The notes: generated by a model from the letters alone, not told the origin. Counted from the first letter of the stretch, positions 8,925 to 16,654 are shown. The stretch: 64,000 bases of DNA from Castellaniella defragrans (GCF_014203015.1 NZ_JACHIB010000014.1:1-64000); one strand, 5' to 3'. A program made the numbers and translations.

Positions 8925-9593
8925 TCACACCTTGATCGGGCCAAACATTCCCGTGTAGATCAGCGTTTCCCAAACCTTCTTGATCCCCTGTCCGGTCTCC
9001 TGGCTCACGAACAGCGACGACCTGGCGCCGTGAGGGGCGCCCAGGAAATACGAACGCATCGACTCCCAGGTCTCCGCGACCTGTGACCAGGTCCAGCACG
9101 GCACTTCTTTCTCCAAGATCAGGGGCACAGCGATAGCCAGCGGGATCATCTTGTCCATCGGCAACGGCTCTTCCCAGTTGCACTTGACCAGGATCGGGGT
9201 TGCCTCCGCGTTGTAGAACTGTACATCCAGCTTCTCTGCCGTGATGTACGCGGCGTGGTGGCGAGGCAGGGCCAGCACGGAATCCAGGACCTTTTGGCCA
9301 TCGCCATAGGGGCAGGTGATGAATCCGTGGGCGAAGTACCGCGTGTGATCGAGGCCCTTGTAGCCGCAGCGATCGCTGGGGGTGGTCACGGGATGGCGGT
9401 CATCGTGATTGCGTACCAGCGGGTGCCATGAGGGGTATCGGTCAACTACCGGCCCGAGTTCAGTCACGATGTCTTCTAGCGCCCTTTTGCTCCGGAGGCG
9501 CTGCGATTCGTCCGCATCGCGAGGGCGGGGGACAAGGTACTTCTCCACCTCTTCGTATCCTGCTTGTGCTGCTTCATCTGCTCGGAACGCCAT
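8925..9593 (-). CDS. Hypothetical protein, 222 aa
   Basis: The product was not recognised. It is a soluble-looking protein without signal peptide or membrane segment. It contains conserved-looking aromatic and His-rich stretches (SWHPLVRNHDDRHPVT, GLDHTRYFAHGFITCPYGDGQ, LPRHHAAYITAEKLDVQFYN) and ends with GMFGPIKV. Its composition is less GC-rich than the ICE backbone. It stands alone on the minus strand, with an AT-rich upstream region that carries three TATTGTGCG-like sites, so it is probably a separately regulated cargo gene. Convergence with the ParB unit and the hairpins between them support it being an independent transcription unit. No defence or metabolic role can be assigned from sequence alone. 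Confidence 0.6.
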   Translation of the reverse strand: MAFRADEAAQAGYEEVEKYLVPRPRDADESQRLRSKRALEDIVTELGPVVDRYPSWHPLVRNHDDRHPVTTPSDRCGYKGLDHTRYFAHGFITCPYGDGQKVLDSVLALPRHHAAYITAEKLDVQFYNAEATPILVKCNWEEPLPMDKMIPLAIAVPLILEKEVPCWTWSQVAETWESMRSYFLGAPHGARSSLFVSQETGQGIKKVWETLIYTGMFGPIKV

Positions 9594-9612
9594 GATTCAC
9601 CTCGTCTTTCTG

Positions 9613-9664
9613 TATTGTGCGTGAATTTATTATTTTGCGCATGAAATGTCAATATTGTGCGCAA
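9613..9664 (-). promoter_or_regulatory. Operator-like repeat cluster upstream of the 222-aa gene
   Basis: TATTGTGCG occurs at 9613-9621 and again at 9653-9661. TTGCGCA at 9635-9641 forms an inverted repeat with TGCGCAA at 9658-9664. The stretch is very AT-rich in an otherwise GC-rich neighbourhood and lies 20-71 bases before the start codon at 9593. This fits a promoter bound by a repressor. The regulator is unknown. Confidence 0.5.
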
Positions 9665-9712
9665 TTTGATTGATTCATGATGGTTGGCGGTTCGTAGTTC
9701 GACGACCATGAG

Positions 9713-9923
9713 CGTGCCGGCGCAACGCGCCGTCGGGCTCTCGGACTGCGCCCCGTGCCGACTTCGCTGTCACGGCCATTCGGCATCGATCCCTCACGCC
9801 TTCGCGCCTGCGGCGCTGCGCTTGCCTCCAGGGGACAGTCCCGTGGACTCTCCCCGCCGCGCGTGGCTTGGCGCCCCTCGATACCGCCGAACCGGCATGC
9901 GCCGGATCGGCCCGGCCAGCGCC
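9713..9923 (+). repeat. ICE intergenic repeat, copy A
   Basis: About 210 bp resembling copy B (10949-11164) along its length. Shared blocks include TGCGCCCCGTGCCG, CACGGCCATTCGGC, CCCTCACGCCTTCGCGCC, then CTTGGCGCCCCTCGATACCG and GCGCCGGATCGG. Same orientation as copies B and C. It lies between the 222-aa gene and the DUF736 gene. Confidence 0.8.
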
Positions 9924-9948
9924 CCGCTGCGATGAGCGGGGCGCTGGC
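9915..9948. repeat. 14-bp perfect hairpin
   Basis: GCCAGCGCCCCGCT (9915-9928) pairs with 9935-9948 across a 6-base loop at the end of repeat copy A. Very stable, but there is no U-tract. Confidence 0.7.
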
Positions 9949-10484
9949 GAACACGCTGGCGCTTGCTGCGGCAGGTTGTGTGAATGCATGCCGTCCTCAA
10001 CGCTGGCGGTTCCTGCCCATCACGTCACGAAGGACGGTTCACGGACAACCCGCCTGGCATCACTATGGAGCTTCCACGACACGCCTCAAGACTGGCACCG
10101 CAAGGTGCGGCGGGGGCGTTCTCGTCTGTCGTCGGGTGGTTGACCTGGCCCGCGTCAGGGGGCGAGCCGGTGCAGCCTTCGGGCGGGGATGCCGAGTCGG
10201 CCCTGTCTCCTTTCGGATTGGGGGTGGTTCGGCCCAAGGCGTCCTTGGGTTGTTGTGAATCCTGGCGGGGGCGCGGCTGCGCCTCGGGCTTCATGGCTGC
10301 AACCGTCCGGCGAAAACAATTTCCCCTCTGCTGCGCAGATTCCTCGCGGGACAAATTCTTTTCGCCTCCCGGCCCTCCACTGCGTTGCGGCCGCAAGCGG
10401 TGCAGCCAGCCCGTCCCCCGCCGGCCGGATCACAACAAGGACGCGATGGGCGCGAACCTTGTTCCACCGAAAAGGAGTTTCATC

Positions 10485-10799
10485 ATGGCCAACATCGGCA
10501 GCTTCAACGCAGACAAAGACGGCTTCACCGGCACGCTTCGCACCTTGACGCTCAACGTCAAGGTCAAGCTGGTTCCCAACGACAAGGGCGACAACGAGAA
10601 AGCCCCGGACTTCCGCCTGCAGGCGGCCAGCCACGACATCGGCGCGGCGTGGAAGAAGACCAGCGAGGCCGGGCGGGAGTACATCTCCGTGACCCTCGAC
10701 GACCCTTCGTTCCCGGCCACGGTCTATGCCCGCCTGATCGAGGGCGAAGACGGCACGCACGACCTGATCTGGTCACGCAGCAAGCCCCAGGCGGCGTGA
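10485..10799 (+). CDS. DUF736 family protein
   Basis: This 104-residue protein begins at ATG 10485 with AAGGAG upstream. MANIGSF at the start, [20 protein letters not shown] and [44 protein letters not shown] are the hallmark of DUF736, a small cytoplasmic family found almost only on ICEs and plasmids of proteobacteria. Its role is unknown. It stands alone, flanked by repeat copies A and B, with a strong hairpin 8 bases after its stop codon that probably ends the transcript. Confidence 0.9.
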   Translation: MANIGSFNADKDGFTGTLRTLTLNVKVKLVPNDKGDNEKAPDFRLQAASHDIGAAWKKTSEAGREYISVTLDDPSFPATVYARLIEGEDGTHDLIWSRSKPQAA

Positions 10800-10807
10800 C
10801 CGCCGCC

Positions 10808-10839
10808 CGCAGCGCCCCGCCATACGGCGGGGCGCTGCG
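10808..10839 (+). terminator. Terminator-like hairpin after DUF736 gene
   Basis: CGCAGCGCCCCGCC (10808-10821) pairs perfectly with 10826-10839 across loop ATAC, starting 8 bases after the stop codon. No U-tract follows, so it may only slow transcription or protect the RNA end. Confidence 0.5.
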
Positions 10840-10948
10840 CTGTGGGTTAGCCTCCAACGCGGCGGCAGCAGGTCGTGGCCCATGGCGGGCCGTGTCTTCC
10901 TGGTCTTCCTGTCTAGAGGCAGCGTCTGCAGTGGTTGTCTGGGCCTGG

Positions 10949-11164
10949 CGTGTCGGCGCGGTGCGCCGCCGGGCTTTGCGGGCTGCGCCCCGTGCCGTCT
11001 TTGCCGTCACGGCCATTCGGCTCCAATCCCTCACGCCTTCGCGCCTGCGGCGCTGCGACCTTCGCTTGCCTCCGGGGGAAAGCCTTGCGGGCTATCCCCG
11101 CCGCGCATAGCTTGGCGCCCCTCGATACCGCCGAACCGGCTGCGCCGGATCGGCCGGGCCAGTG
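10949..11164 (+). repeat. ICE intergenic repeat, copy B
   Basis: About 215 bp resembling copy A over its whole length; its right half also matches copy C (GCGGGCTATCCCCGCCGCGC, GCTTGGCGCCCCT, CCGCCGAACCGGCTG). It ends 26 bases before the stop codon of the SIR2-like gene. The 391-base gap 10800-11190 otherwise holds only the DUF736 hairpin. Confidence 0.8.
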
Positions 11165-11190
11165 CCTACGGCTGGGCATTTAGGATCGCT

Positions 11191-12222
11191 TTAGTAGCGC
11201 CCGAATTGGCCAAGTCCCGGCTGCGGCACTGCGTGAATCCAGCAACCGGGGCTTTCGCTATCGAAGAAATCTACGTGAACAGGTCCAAGATCATCTTGAA
11301 TGACTTGATACGCGTAATTGCAGTCGACCTGATTACCACGAAAAACGGAGACCGCCACCCGCTGAACTCCGGTCCCACGCATCCGCTTCAGCAGATGCCT
11401 GTCGTGCTCCCCAATTCCCCAACCGAACAGCGTCAACGCGAATCGTTGCGAAGTGAGCACCTCCCGGTACACCGTGGACAGATAGTAGCTATTCTGGATG
11501 GAGGACACCTTCTGCTGCATTGTTCCCTCGCTGACGAACAGCGGCACGACTTGCTCGCTGCGCCACGCCTGCAGGATTGCCTCCAGCAAGCCCGCTCCAG
11601 CACTATGGATCTTGAGTTCCTGTTCCACAGCGTTGCGGCATAGAGCCAAGTTTCCATGGGGATAGAACACCAATGTGTTGGTTTGCTCCCGATAGCGGTT
11701 ACGGAATCTTTGCCACGCATCATCGAAGGCGCCATTCCCGAGGAAGCAATCCTTGAACTGATGGCCATCTTCGACATTCAGGCCATAGGTCATCGTCCAG
11801 TAGACGAGCAAGTCGTAGTTCAGCGAAATGACTGTATCGAACCCCTTCAAGAACTGGTACATGCTGGGCAATCGACCACTCACCAGATCGTACTCAGGAT
11901 GCACATTGCGAACGGCTTGAATCAAACACTCTCTGACGTTCAGGTAGGCCTGATGCGTGCGCTGGTCTGGTATCTCCAGCGACTTGTTGACGTTGGACGC
12001 CTGCCAGACCAGTCGAAGGATCAGCTCAAAGTCGGATGTTCCGAAAAAGCGAAAGAGGCGATTTACATCATCGGCGAGCAATCCCGTTCGCTGGGCATGC
12101 TCCAGCAATGAGCCGTAGCCGAAGCTGGGCGAGACAGCCATGCTCGCCCCGTTGCCCAGAAGAATCGTTCCTTGTTGGTAGTTGGGCGCAATCTGCGTCC
12201 ACTGTGTGATGGGGAATGGCAT
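11191..12222 (-). CDS. SIR2-like / DUF4917-type protein
   Basis: A 343-residue protein starting at ATG 12222 behind a good GGAGG ribosome site. The motifs fit a SIR2-like NAD-binding fold: ILLGNGASMAVSPSFGYGSLL (GNGAS at 23-27), VISLNYDLLVYW (Asn135) and FYPHGNLAL (His189), with LTLFGWGIGEHDRHLL toward the C-terminus. The layout resembles the DUF4917 family. SIR2-type proteins on mobile elements often degrade NAD in phage defence, but here that is inference. It is less GC-rich than the backbone and bracketed by direct repeat copies B and C, so it looks like an inserted cassette. No partner gene is directly attached; the XRE gene lies 242 bases upstream across repeat C. Confidence 0.65.
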   Translation of the reverse strand: MPFPITQWTQIAPNYQQGTILLGNGASMAVSPSFGYGSLLEHAQRTGLLADDVNRLFRFFGTSDFELILRLVWQASNVNKSLEIPDQRTHQAYLNVRECLIQAVRNVHPEYDLVSGRLPSMYQFLKGFDTVISLNYDLLVYWTMTYGLNVEDGHQFKDCFLGNGAFDDAWQRFRNRYREQTNTLVFYPHGNLALCRNAVEQELKIHSAGAGLLEAILQAWRSEQVVPLFVSEGTMQQKVSSIQNSYYLSTVYREVLTSQRFALTLFGWGIGEHDRHLLKRMRGTGVQRVAVSVFRGNQVDCNYAYQVIQDDLGPVHVDFFDSESPGCWIHAVPQPGLGQFGRY

Positions 12223-12342
12223 CCCTGGCTCCTCCTTGTTGTTCGTTTACATGATGATATTTTCGGGCGTGGTCACGGACTCAGAACCTGCGCGCACTGC
12301 GGATAGGTCACTCGTGCCCCGTTCTCAGTCTGCTGCAGCTGC

Positions 12343-12452
12343 ATGCCTCGCTGTACTCCGGGGGAGAGCCCTGCGGGCTATCCCCGCCGCGCGCAGCTTG
12401 GCGCCCCTTGAACACCGCCGAACCGGCTGAGCCGGATCAGCCATGCCAGCGC
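12343..12452 (+). repeat. ICE intergenic repeat, copy C (partial)
   Basis: About 110 bp matching the right half of copies A and B, same orientation: CTCCGGGGGAGAGCC, GCGGGCTATCCCCGCCGCGC, CTTGGCGCCCCT, ACCGCCGAACCGGCTG. It lies between the SIR2-like gene and the XRE regulator. Confidence 0.75.
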
Positions 12453-12463
12453 ATGCGCACACG

Positions 12464-12796
12464 CTATAGCGTGTCACTTTTCTTCGTCACGGTCTCCAGC
12501 TGCTGCCGCACTTGCGCCAGCAGTTGGTCGGCCTGCCGCAGGTCGTCACCGGCATAGGCCAGCGTCAGCAGCGTGAGCGGGTGAACCTCCATGACCTCGC
12601 ACAGCTCGGTCAGCTTGTGCAGGGTCGGACTTTTCAGGTCGCGTTCAAGCGTACTCATATAGGTGCGGCTGGACACGTCGGAGAACGCTTCCTGGCTCAA
12701 GCCTCGCGCCTTCCTGATTGTCCGTATTGCCGCTGCTAATGAGTGTTTCGCTGCCACTGACTTGGTTTCCCCATGAAAACCAAGATGACAGCCCAT
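12464..12796 (-). CDS. XRE-family transcriptional regulator
   Basis: A 110-residue DNA-binding protein. An HTH_3 domain spans roughly residues 19-75 (LAAAIRTIRKARGLSQEAFSDVSSRTYMSTLERDLKSPTLHKLTELCEVMEVHPLTLLTLAY). The tail is helical (LLAQVRQQLETVTKK). ATG 12796 is used here; an in-frame GTG 13 codons later would give a shorter protein starting just before AAKHSL. Two palindromic CTATAG sites lie just upstream of the start, so autoregulation is likely, as for C-proteins of restriction systems. It is divergent from the DUF2958 gene and may set expression of backbone or neighbouring cargo. Confidence 0.85.
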   Translation of the reverse strand: MGCHLGFHGETKSVAAKHSLAAAIRTIRKARGLSQEAFSDVSSRTYMSTLERDLKSPTLHKLTELCEVMEVHPLTLLTLAYAGDDLRQADQLLAQVRQQLETVTKKSDTL

Positions 12797-12802
12797 TGAA
12801 CC

Positions 12803-12823
12803 CTATAGGACTACAATCTATAG
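12803..12823. promoter_or_regulatory. Paired CTATAG operator-like sites
   Basis: CTATAG at 12803-12808 and 12818-12823, each itself palindromic, start 15 bases apart. They end 7-27 bases before the XRE start codon. The spacing puts both on nearly the same helix face, as for a small HTH dimer pair controlling its own promoter. Confidence 0.5.
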
Positions 12824-13036
12824 TGTTCATTCATGGCTAAAAGGCCCGCTTGCGTGCTTTTACGGAAATCCGCATCTGTGAATTCCGACAGAACAGGGGG
12901 CACGCATCCGTGTCTTTCCGGCTTCCTGTAACTCCGCTTCTGCGCATCCGTGCTTCCACGCGAATGCGTTTCGGCGTTTCTGCGCTTCGGCACAAAAGCG
13001 CATCCGCGCATCGTTGGTTTCGTTGGGAGGCTGCCC

Positions 13037-13387
13037 GTGACCCTGCCGCTTATCACCGCTGATGAACGCGCCCGGCTGCTGGCCCACGGCGCGGTGCTCG
13101 CTGCTGGTCAGCGGCTCGACCCGCTGCCCGTGGTGCGCCTGTTCACTCTGGACGCGCATGTGACCTGGTTGCTCGTGTCGCTCGATCCTGCGGATGGCGA
13201 CACGGCCTACGGCCTGATTGATCTCGGTATCGGAATGCCTGCGCTCGGGACAGTCAAGTTGTCCGATCTGGCTGGCATCGTCGGGCCGCGCAAGCTGCCC
13301 GTGCGACGCGATCGGTATTTCCACGCGGTGCGTCCGTTATCGGAGTACGTCCGGCTGGCGCAAGAGAACGGCGCGATCACGGACTGA
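13037..13387 (+). CDS. DUF2958 domain protein
   Basis: A 116-residue protein starting at GTG 13037 with GGGAGG six bases upstream. The family pattern is clear: LITADERARLLAHGAVLAAG, DPLPVVRLFTLDAHVTWLLVSLDPADGDTAYGLIDLGIGMPALGTVKLSDLA and LPVRRDRYF. DUF2958 proteins are small cytoplasmic proteins of plasmids and ICEs with unknown role. Longer upstream frames lack a ribosome site and are Arg/Phe-rich, so they were not taken. It is divergent from the XRE gene. Confidence 0.85.
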   Translation: MTLPLITADERARLLAHGAVLAAGQRLDPLPVVRLFTLDAHVTWLLVSLDPADGDTAYGLIDLGIGMPALGTVKLSDLAGIVGPRKLPVRRDRYFHAVRPLSEYVRLAQENGAITD

Positions 13388-13731
13388 TGAAAGCCAGCGC
13401 AGCCCGGCCAGCCTGGGCGCATTGAGACTATTTCAGTCTTGGACAAGACCGGACAGGTCTGAATCGGCATTGATGCACCGAAGCGGTGCCAGTCTGATTC
13501 AAACAGTCATGACCTTTGGCAAGGGCCGCGGCACGGTATCCGATGCCGCGCACCATTTCCGGGTTGCGCGGCCGTCGCATTCAGACGATTTCCGCAACAC
13601 GGCGCCGCGAAACGGTCTTGACACCCATGGTTACAGCTTAACCCGAACTTGATGAAGACCTGATGGCGTTTCGATAGCTCCCGTGCGGCGGACTTCGTGG
13701 CGACGCATCCCAAGCACAGGGAGGTCTCGCC
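13388..13731. other. Non-coding spacer before the DUF2285 gene
   Basis: No gene seen. It contains a small perfect inverted repeat AGACT-ATTTC-AGTCT at 13425-13439 and several scattered GACAGGTCT/CAGTCT-like words, possibly regulator sites. A ribosome site GGGAGG ends the spacer before ATG 13732. Confidence 0.4.
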
Positions 13732-14502
13732 ATGACTGATCGCAGCGCCGAACACTGGTATCCGACAGCGGCCTATCTTTACGTTCTGCACCTCGACGGC
13801 CCCGCGCTGGCTTGGGAATACCTGCGCCGAAATCCCAACTACCGCCGCGACTGGCTGCGCCGTCGCCGCCGGCCAGACACGGCGCAGGCTTGGGGCTTGC
13901 GCCTGCTGGAAGACCCAGCGCTGGATGCACGCGAAGCGCATCCGGCCTGGTTCCCCGATCACGATGCCGTGGTGCTGCTTTATCCGGACGCCGACCCGCC
14001 ACCCGAAGCCCATGCCTTCGAGTTCTGGCGCGTCCCTGGACGCAAGCAACTGATCCACGACGGCAAGCGCCTAGTGCTGGTGTCGCACTGGCCCGGCTGC
14101 TGCCTGCGGCTCGCGCTCGGGCCGGGCCTGGAGGACAGCATGGCCTACCTCTACGCCACTCGGGCCTGCGCCACGCCATGCGCGCGCTATCGCACGCTCG
14201 CGGCCGGGCTGGACGCCCTGGCCGTGGCCACGGTCGCCGCGCCTGCGGCGGCGGCTCGTTCCCGGCCCACGCCGGCCGCGCTACTCGAACTGCATACGCT
14301 CCAGGCGCTCGACGCGACCCTGGCGGGCGCGTCCTTGCGCGAAATGGCCGAAGGTCTGTTCGGTGCCGATGCCGTCGCCGCCGACTGGCACACCGACAGC
14401 GCCTTGCGCGCCCGCGTGCGCAGGCTGGTGCGCCGTGGCGAGGCGCTGATGCGCGGCGGCTATCGCCGCCTGGCACAGCTTCCGCCGCTACGGTTGCAGT
14501 AG
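13732..14502 (+). CDS. DUF2285 domain protein (putative DNA-binding regulator)
   Basis: A 256-residue protein with two recognisable parts. The N-terminus (WYPTAAYLYVLHLDGPALAWEYLRRNPNYRRDW) is the transcriptional-regulator-like domain that usually precedes DUF2285. The C-terminal DUF2285 region has LHTLQALDATLAGASLREMAEGLFGADAVAADWHTDSALRARVRRLVRRGEALMRGGYRRL, a helix-turn-helix-like fold. Proteins of this design occur next to excisionase-like genes on ICEs and are thought to regulate them; no activity has been shown here. Start ATG 13732 follows GGGAGG. A short hairpin follows the stop codon. Confidence 0.85.
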   Translation: MTDRSAEHWYPTAAYLYVLHLDGPALAWEYLRRNPNYRRDWLRRRRRPDTAQAWGLRLLEDPALDAREAHPAWFPDHDAVVLLYPDADPPPEAHAFEFWRVPGRKQLIHDGKRLVLVSHWPGCCLRLALGPGLEDSMAYLYATRACATPCARYRTLAAGLDALAVATVAAPAAAARSRPTPAALLELHTLQALDATLAGASLREMAEGLFGADAVAADWHTDSALRARVRRLVRRGEALMRGGYRRLAQLPPLRLQ

Positions 14503-14503
14503 G

Positions 14504-14524
14504 GGGGGACGTTTCGCGTCCCCC
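14504..14524 (+). terminator. Short hairpin after DUF2285 gene
   Basis: GGGGGACG (14504-14511) pairs with CGTCCCCC (14517-14524) right after the stop codon. No U-tract, so termination is uncertain. Confidence 0.4.
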
Positions 14525-14614
14525 GCAGATCGTCCCTTAGCAAGAAGCCTCGCTTTCTTGAAAGTGCCTCTATCCGGCCGCGTGGTGTGGCCGGGCTTGA
14601 TGGAGGTACATCCC

Positions 14615-14890
14615 ATGCGACCTGCTCCCTTGAGACCTGCCGCCGCTGCGCCCGCGCAGCCCCAACGCTACCTGACCAACGACGAAGCCGCCGAGTATCT
14701 GCGCCTGTCGCCGCGCACGCTGGAAAAGCAGCGCGTGGTCGGCGGCGGCCCGAAGTTCCGCAAGTTCGGCCGGCGCGTCATGTACGCCGTGAGCGACCTC
14801 GATGCCTGGGCCGACCAGCGCAGCTACGAGGCAACGTCCGACCCGGAATACGCCGAGCGCCATGCAGGCGACTATCGCGATGGCCGCTGA
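14615..14890 (+). CDS. AlpA/excisionase-like helix-turn-helix protein
   Basis: A 91-residue protein starting at ATG 14615 with GGAGGT eight bases upstream. A MerR/excisionase-type winged HTH spans about residues 20-70: RYLTNDEAAEYLRLSPRTLEKQRVVGGGPKFRKFGRRVMYAVSDLDAWADQRSYEAT. Such proteins act as transcriptional activators or recombination directionality factors of ICEs. Without the integrase in view the two roles cannot be separated. It precedes repA by 26 bases in the same direction, so the two are probably co-transcribed. Confidence 0.85.
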   Translation: MRPAPLRPAAAAPAQPQRYLTNDEAAEYLRLSPRTLEKQRVVGGGPKFRKFGRRVMYAVSDLDAWADQRSYEATSDPEYAERHAGDYRDGR

Positions 14891-14916
14891 TCGTCGGCTC
14901 GCCGGTGGCCATCGTC

Positions 14917-15774
14917 ATGTCCAGCCCATCGCTGCCATCGGGGCAGCGATCGCAGCAGCGGGAACAGCTCGACCTGTTCCGCGCGCTGCCGGGCGACGGC
15001 ATGGCGCCGCGCGACAGCCAGGACTTGATGGCCTTTCCGTTCTTCTCGCTGGCGAAGTCGCGGCGCACGGCGCCGATCGACTTCCGCAGCGGGAACATCA
15101 CCATCCGCGTGGAAGGCACGGCCGAGCATGGCATCGCCACGATATGGGACGCCGACGTTTTGATTTGGGCGGCCTCGCAGATCGTGGAAGCGCGCGACGC
15201 AGGCATTCGCCCGTCGCGCTTGATACACGCCACCCCATACGAAATCCTGCGCTTCATCGGGCGCGGCACGTCGCTCAACGACTACCAGCGCCTGAAAGCC
15301 GCGCTCGACCGGCTGCAATCGACCAGCGTGGCGACTTCCATCCGCGAAACCACCGGGCGACGCCTGCACCGCTTTTCGTGGGTGAACGAATGGCGCGAGC
15401 TGGCCGACGCCAGCGGCACGCCGCTGGGCATCGAGCTGATCCTGCCGGACTGGTTCTATGCCGGCGTGCTCGACGCCGCCCTGGTGCTGACCATCGACCC
15501 GGCCTATTTCCGCTTGAAGGGCGGCATCGAACGCTGGCTGTACCGCCTCGTGCGCAAGCACGGCGGGCGGCAGGAACACGGCTGGCAATTCGACTTCCGG
15601 CACCTACACCGCAAGTCCGGCAGCGCGGCGCGCTTCTCGGACTTCGCCTACGACCTGCGCGTGCTGGTCGCGCGCCAGTCGCTGCCCGGCTACGTCCTGG
15701 GCATCGAGCCGGTGCCGGGCGAACGACTAGAACTGCTGACCTTCCGGCCCGTGCCGTCCACGGCACGGGGATAA
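14917..15774 (+). CDS. repA: Replication initiator protein RepA
   Basis: A 285-residue protein of the Replication initiator protein A (RPA) family. Recognisable segments are DLMAFPFFSLAKSRRTAPIDFRSGNITIRVEGTAEHGIATIWDADVLIWAASQI, HATPYEILRFIGRGTSLNDYQRLKAALDRLQSTSVATSI and AYFRLKGGIERWLYRLVRKHGG, containing the winged-helix DNA-binding parts. ATG 14917 is taken; GTG 14905 is an in-frame alternative. Three iteron-like repeats follow 25 bases after the stop codon, then an AT-rich patch and parA, giving a full plasmid-style rep-iteron-par module. It may support transient replication of the excised element. Confidence 0.9.
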   Translation: MSSPSLPSGQRSQQREQLDLFRALPGDGMAPRDSQDLMAFPFFSLAKSRRTAPIDFRSGNITIRVEGTAEHGIATIWDADVLIWAASQIVEARDAGIRPSRLIHATPYEILRFIGRGTSLNDYQRLKAALDRLQSTSVATSIRETTGRRLHRFSWVNEWRELADASGTPLGIELILPDWFYAGVLDAALVLTIDPAYFRLKGGIERWLYRLVRKHGGRQEHGWQFDFRHLHRKSGSAARFSDFAYDLRVLVARQSLPGYVLGIEPVPGERLELLTFRPVPSTARG

Positions 15775-15798
15775 CTGCGGGAAAAGGTGTGGACGGCC

Positions 15799-15863
15799 TC
15801 GTGCTATCAGGAGTACCGGGTATCGTGCTATCGGAAGTACGCCTCTCGTGCTATCAGGAGTAC
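15799..15863 (+). repeat. Three iteron-like direct repeats (putative oriV)
   Basis: TCGTGCTATCAGGAGTAC occurs at 15799-15816 and 15846-15863, with a variant differing at two bases (TCGTGCTATCGGAAGTAC) at 15823-15840. Start-to-start spacing is 24 and 23 bases, about two helix turns. An AT-rich stretch follows at about 15907-15949. Position directly after repA and before parA suits RepA binding and origin function. Confidence 0.75.
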
Positions 15864-16015
15864 GAAAACGCCGGAAAGCCAATAACGGCGCGGGTTTGCG
15901 CCCCCTCTAACTTACCTAACAAGAAATACATAACTTTTAGTAGAAGCGCGCCGTTTCGGTGGACAACCACCCAACGGCACGGACATCCCGGCTTTCCAAC
16001 ACGGAGGGCCGCGCC

Positions 16016-16654
16016 ATGATCCTCGCTCTGCTCAACCAGAAAGGCGGTGTCGGCAAGACGACGCTCGCCACGCACATCGCGGGCGAACTGGCGCTGCGCG
16101 GCCAGCATGTCGTCCTGCTCGATGCAGACCCGCAGGGTTCCTCGCTGGACTGGACGCAGCGCAGAAGCCAGCAGGGCTTGCCACGGCTGTTCAGCGCCGT
16201 GGGCCTCGCCCGCGAAACGCTGCATCAGGAAGCGCCAGAACTCGCCAGGCGGGCCGATCACGTCGTCATCGACGGGCCACCGCGCATCGCCGCCTTGGCG
16301 CGCTCCGCGCTGCTGGCGGCCGAGCGCGTGCTGATCCCGGTGCAGCCCAGCCCCTACGACCTTTGGGCCAGCTCGGAAATGGTTTCGCTGATCCGCGAGG
16401 CACAGGTGTTCCGGCCTGCGCTGCGCGCGGCCTTCGTCATCAACCGGCGCGTCAGCACCACCATCATCGGCCGCGAGGCGCGGCAATCGCTGGCCGAACA
16501 GCCGCTGCCCGCGCTGCGCTCGGAAGTGCATCAGCGCATCGTGTTCGCCGACAGCGTGGCCGCTGGCCGGCTCGCACGCGAGACAGCGCCCGACAGCGCC
16601 GCCGCCCGCGAAATCACCGCCCTGGTGGACGAACTGCTGCGGTGGCCGACATGA
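16016..16654 (+). CDS. parA: ParA-family partition ATPase
   Basis: A 212-residue Walker-type ATPase. The deviant Walker A motif KGGVGKTT lies at residues 9-16, DADPQGSSLDW at about 38-48 and the switch region HVVIDGPPRIAALARSAL further on. It lacks the N-terminal HTH of type Ia ParA, so it is a small type Ib-like protein. It starts at ATG 16016 with GGAGGG upstream. The stop overlaps the next start (ATGA), so the two are translationally coupled. It should drive segregation or copy maintenance of the element together with the small downstream protein. Confidence 0.9.
   Translation: MILALLNQKGGVGKTTLATHIAGELALRGQHVVLLDADPQGSSLDWTQRRSQQGLPRLFSAVGLARETLHQEAPELARRADHVVIDGPPRIAALARSALLAAERVLIPVQPSPYDLWASSEMVSLIREAQVFRPALRAAFVINRRVSTTIIGREARQSLAEQPLPALRSEVHQRIVFADSVAAGRLARETAPDSAAAREITALVDELLRWPT

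Larger units (their letters stand above)
9594..10484. other. Long non-coding region before the DUF736 gene
   Basis: No credible gene in 890 bases. It contains the AT-rich operator-like cluster (9613-9664), a copy of the ~200-bp ICE repeat (9713-9923), a strong hairpin (9915-9948) and a GC-rich leader. The DUF736 ribosome site AAGGAG lies at the end, about 10 bases before its start codon. Confidence 0.6.

Noticed and set aside
8625-9086. 153-codon plus-strand frame after ParB
   Set aside because: Arg/Pro-rich, crosses two strong hairpins and overlaps the end of the convergent 222-aa gene.
9984-10484. Upstream extension of the DUF736 frame
   Set aside because: Family proteins start with MANIG at 10485, which has a clear AAGGAG site; the upstream part has no homology-like features.
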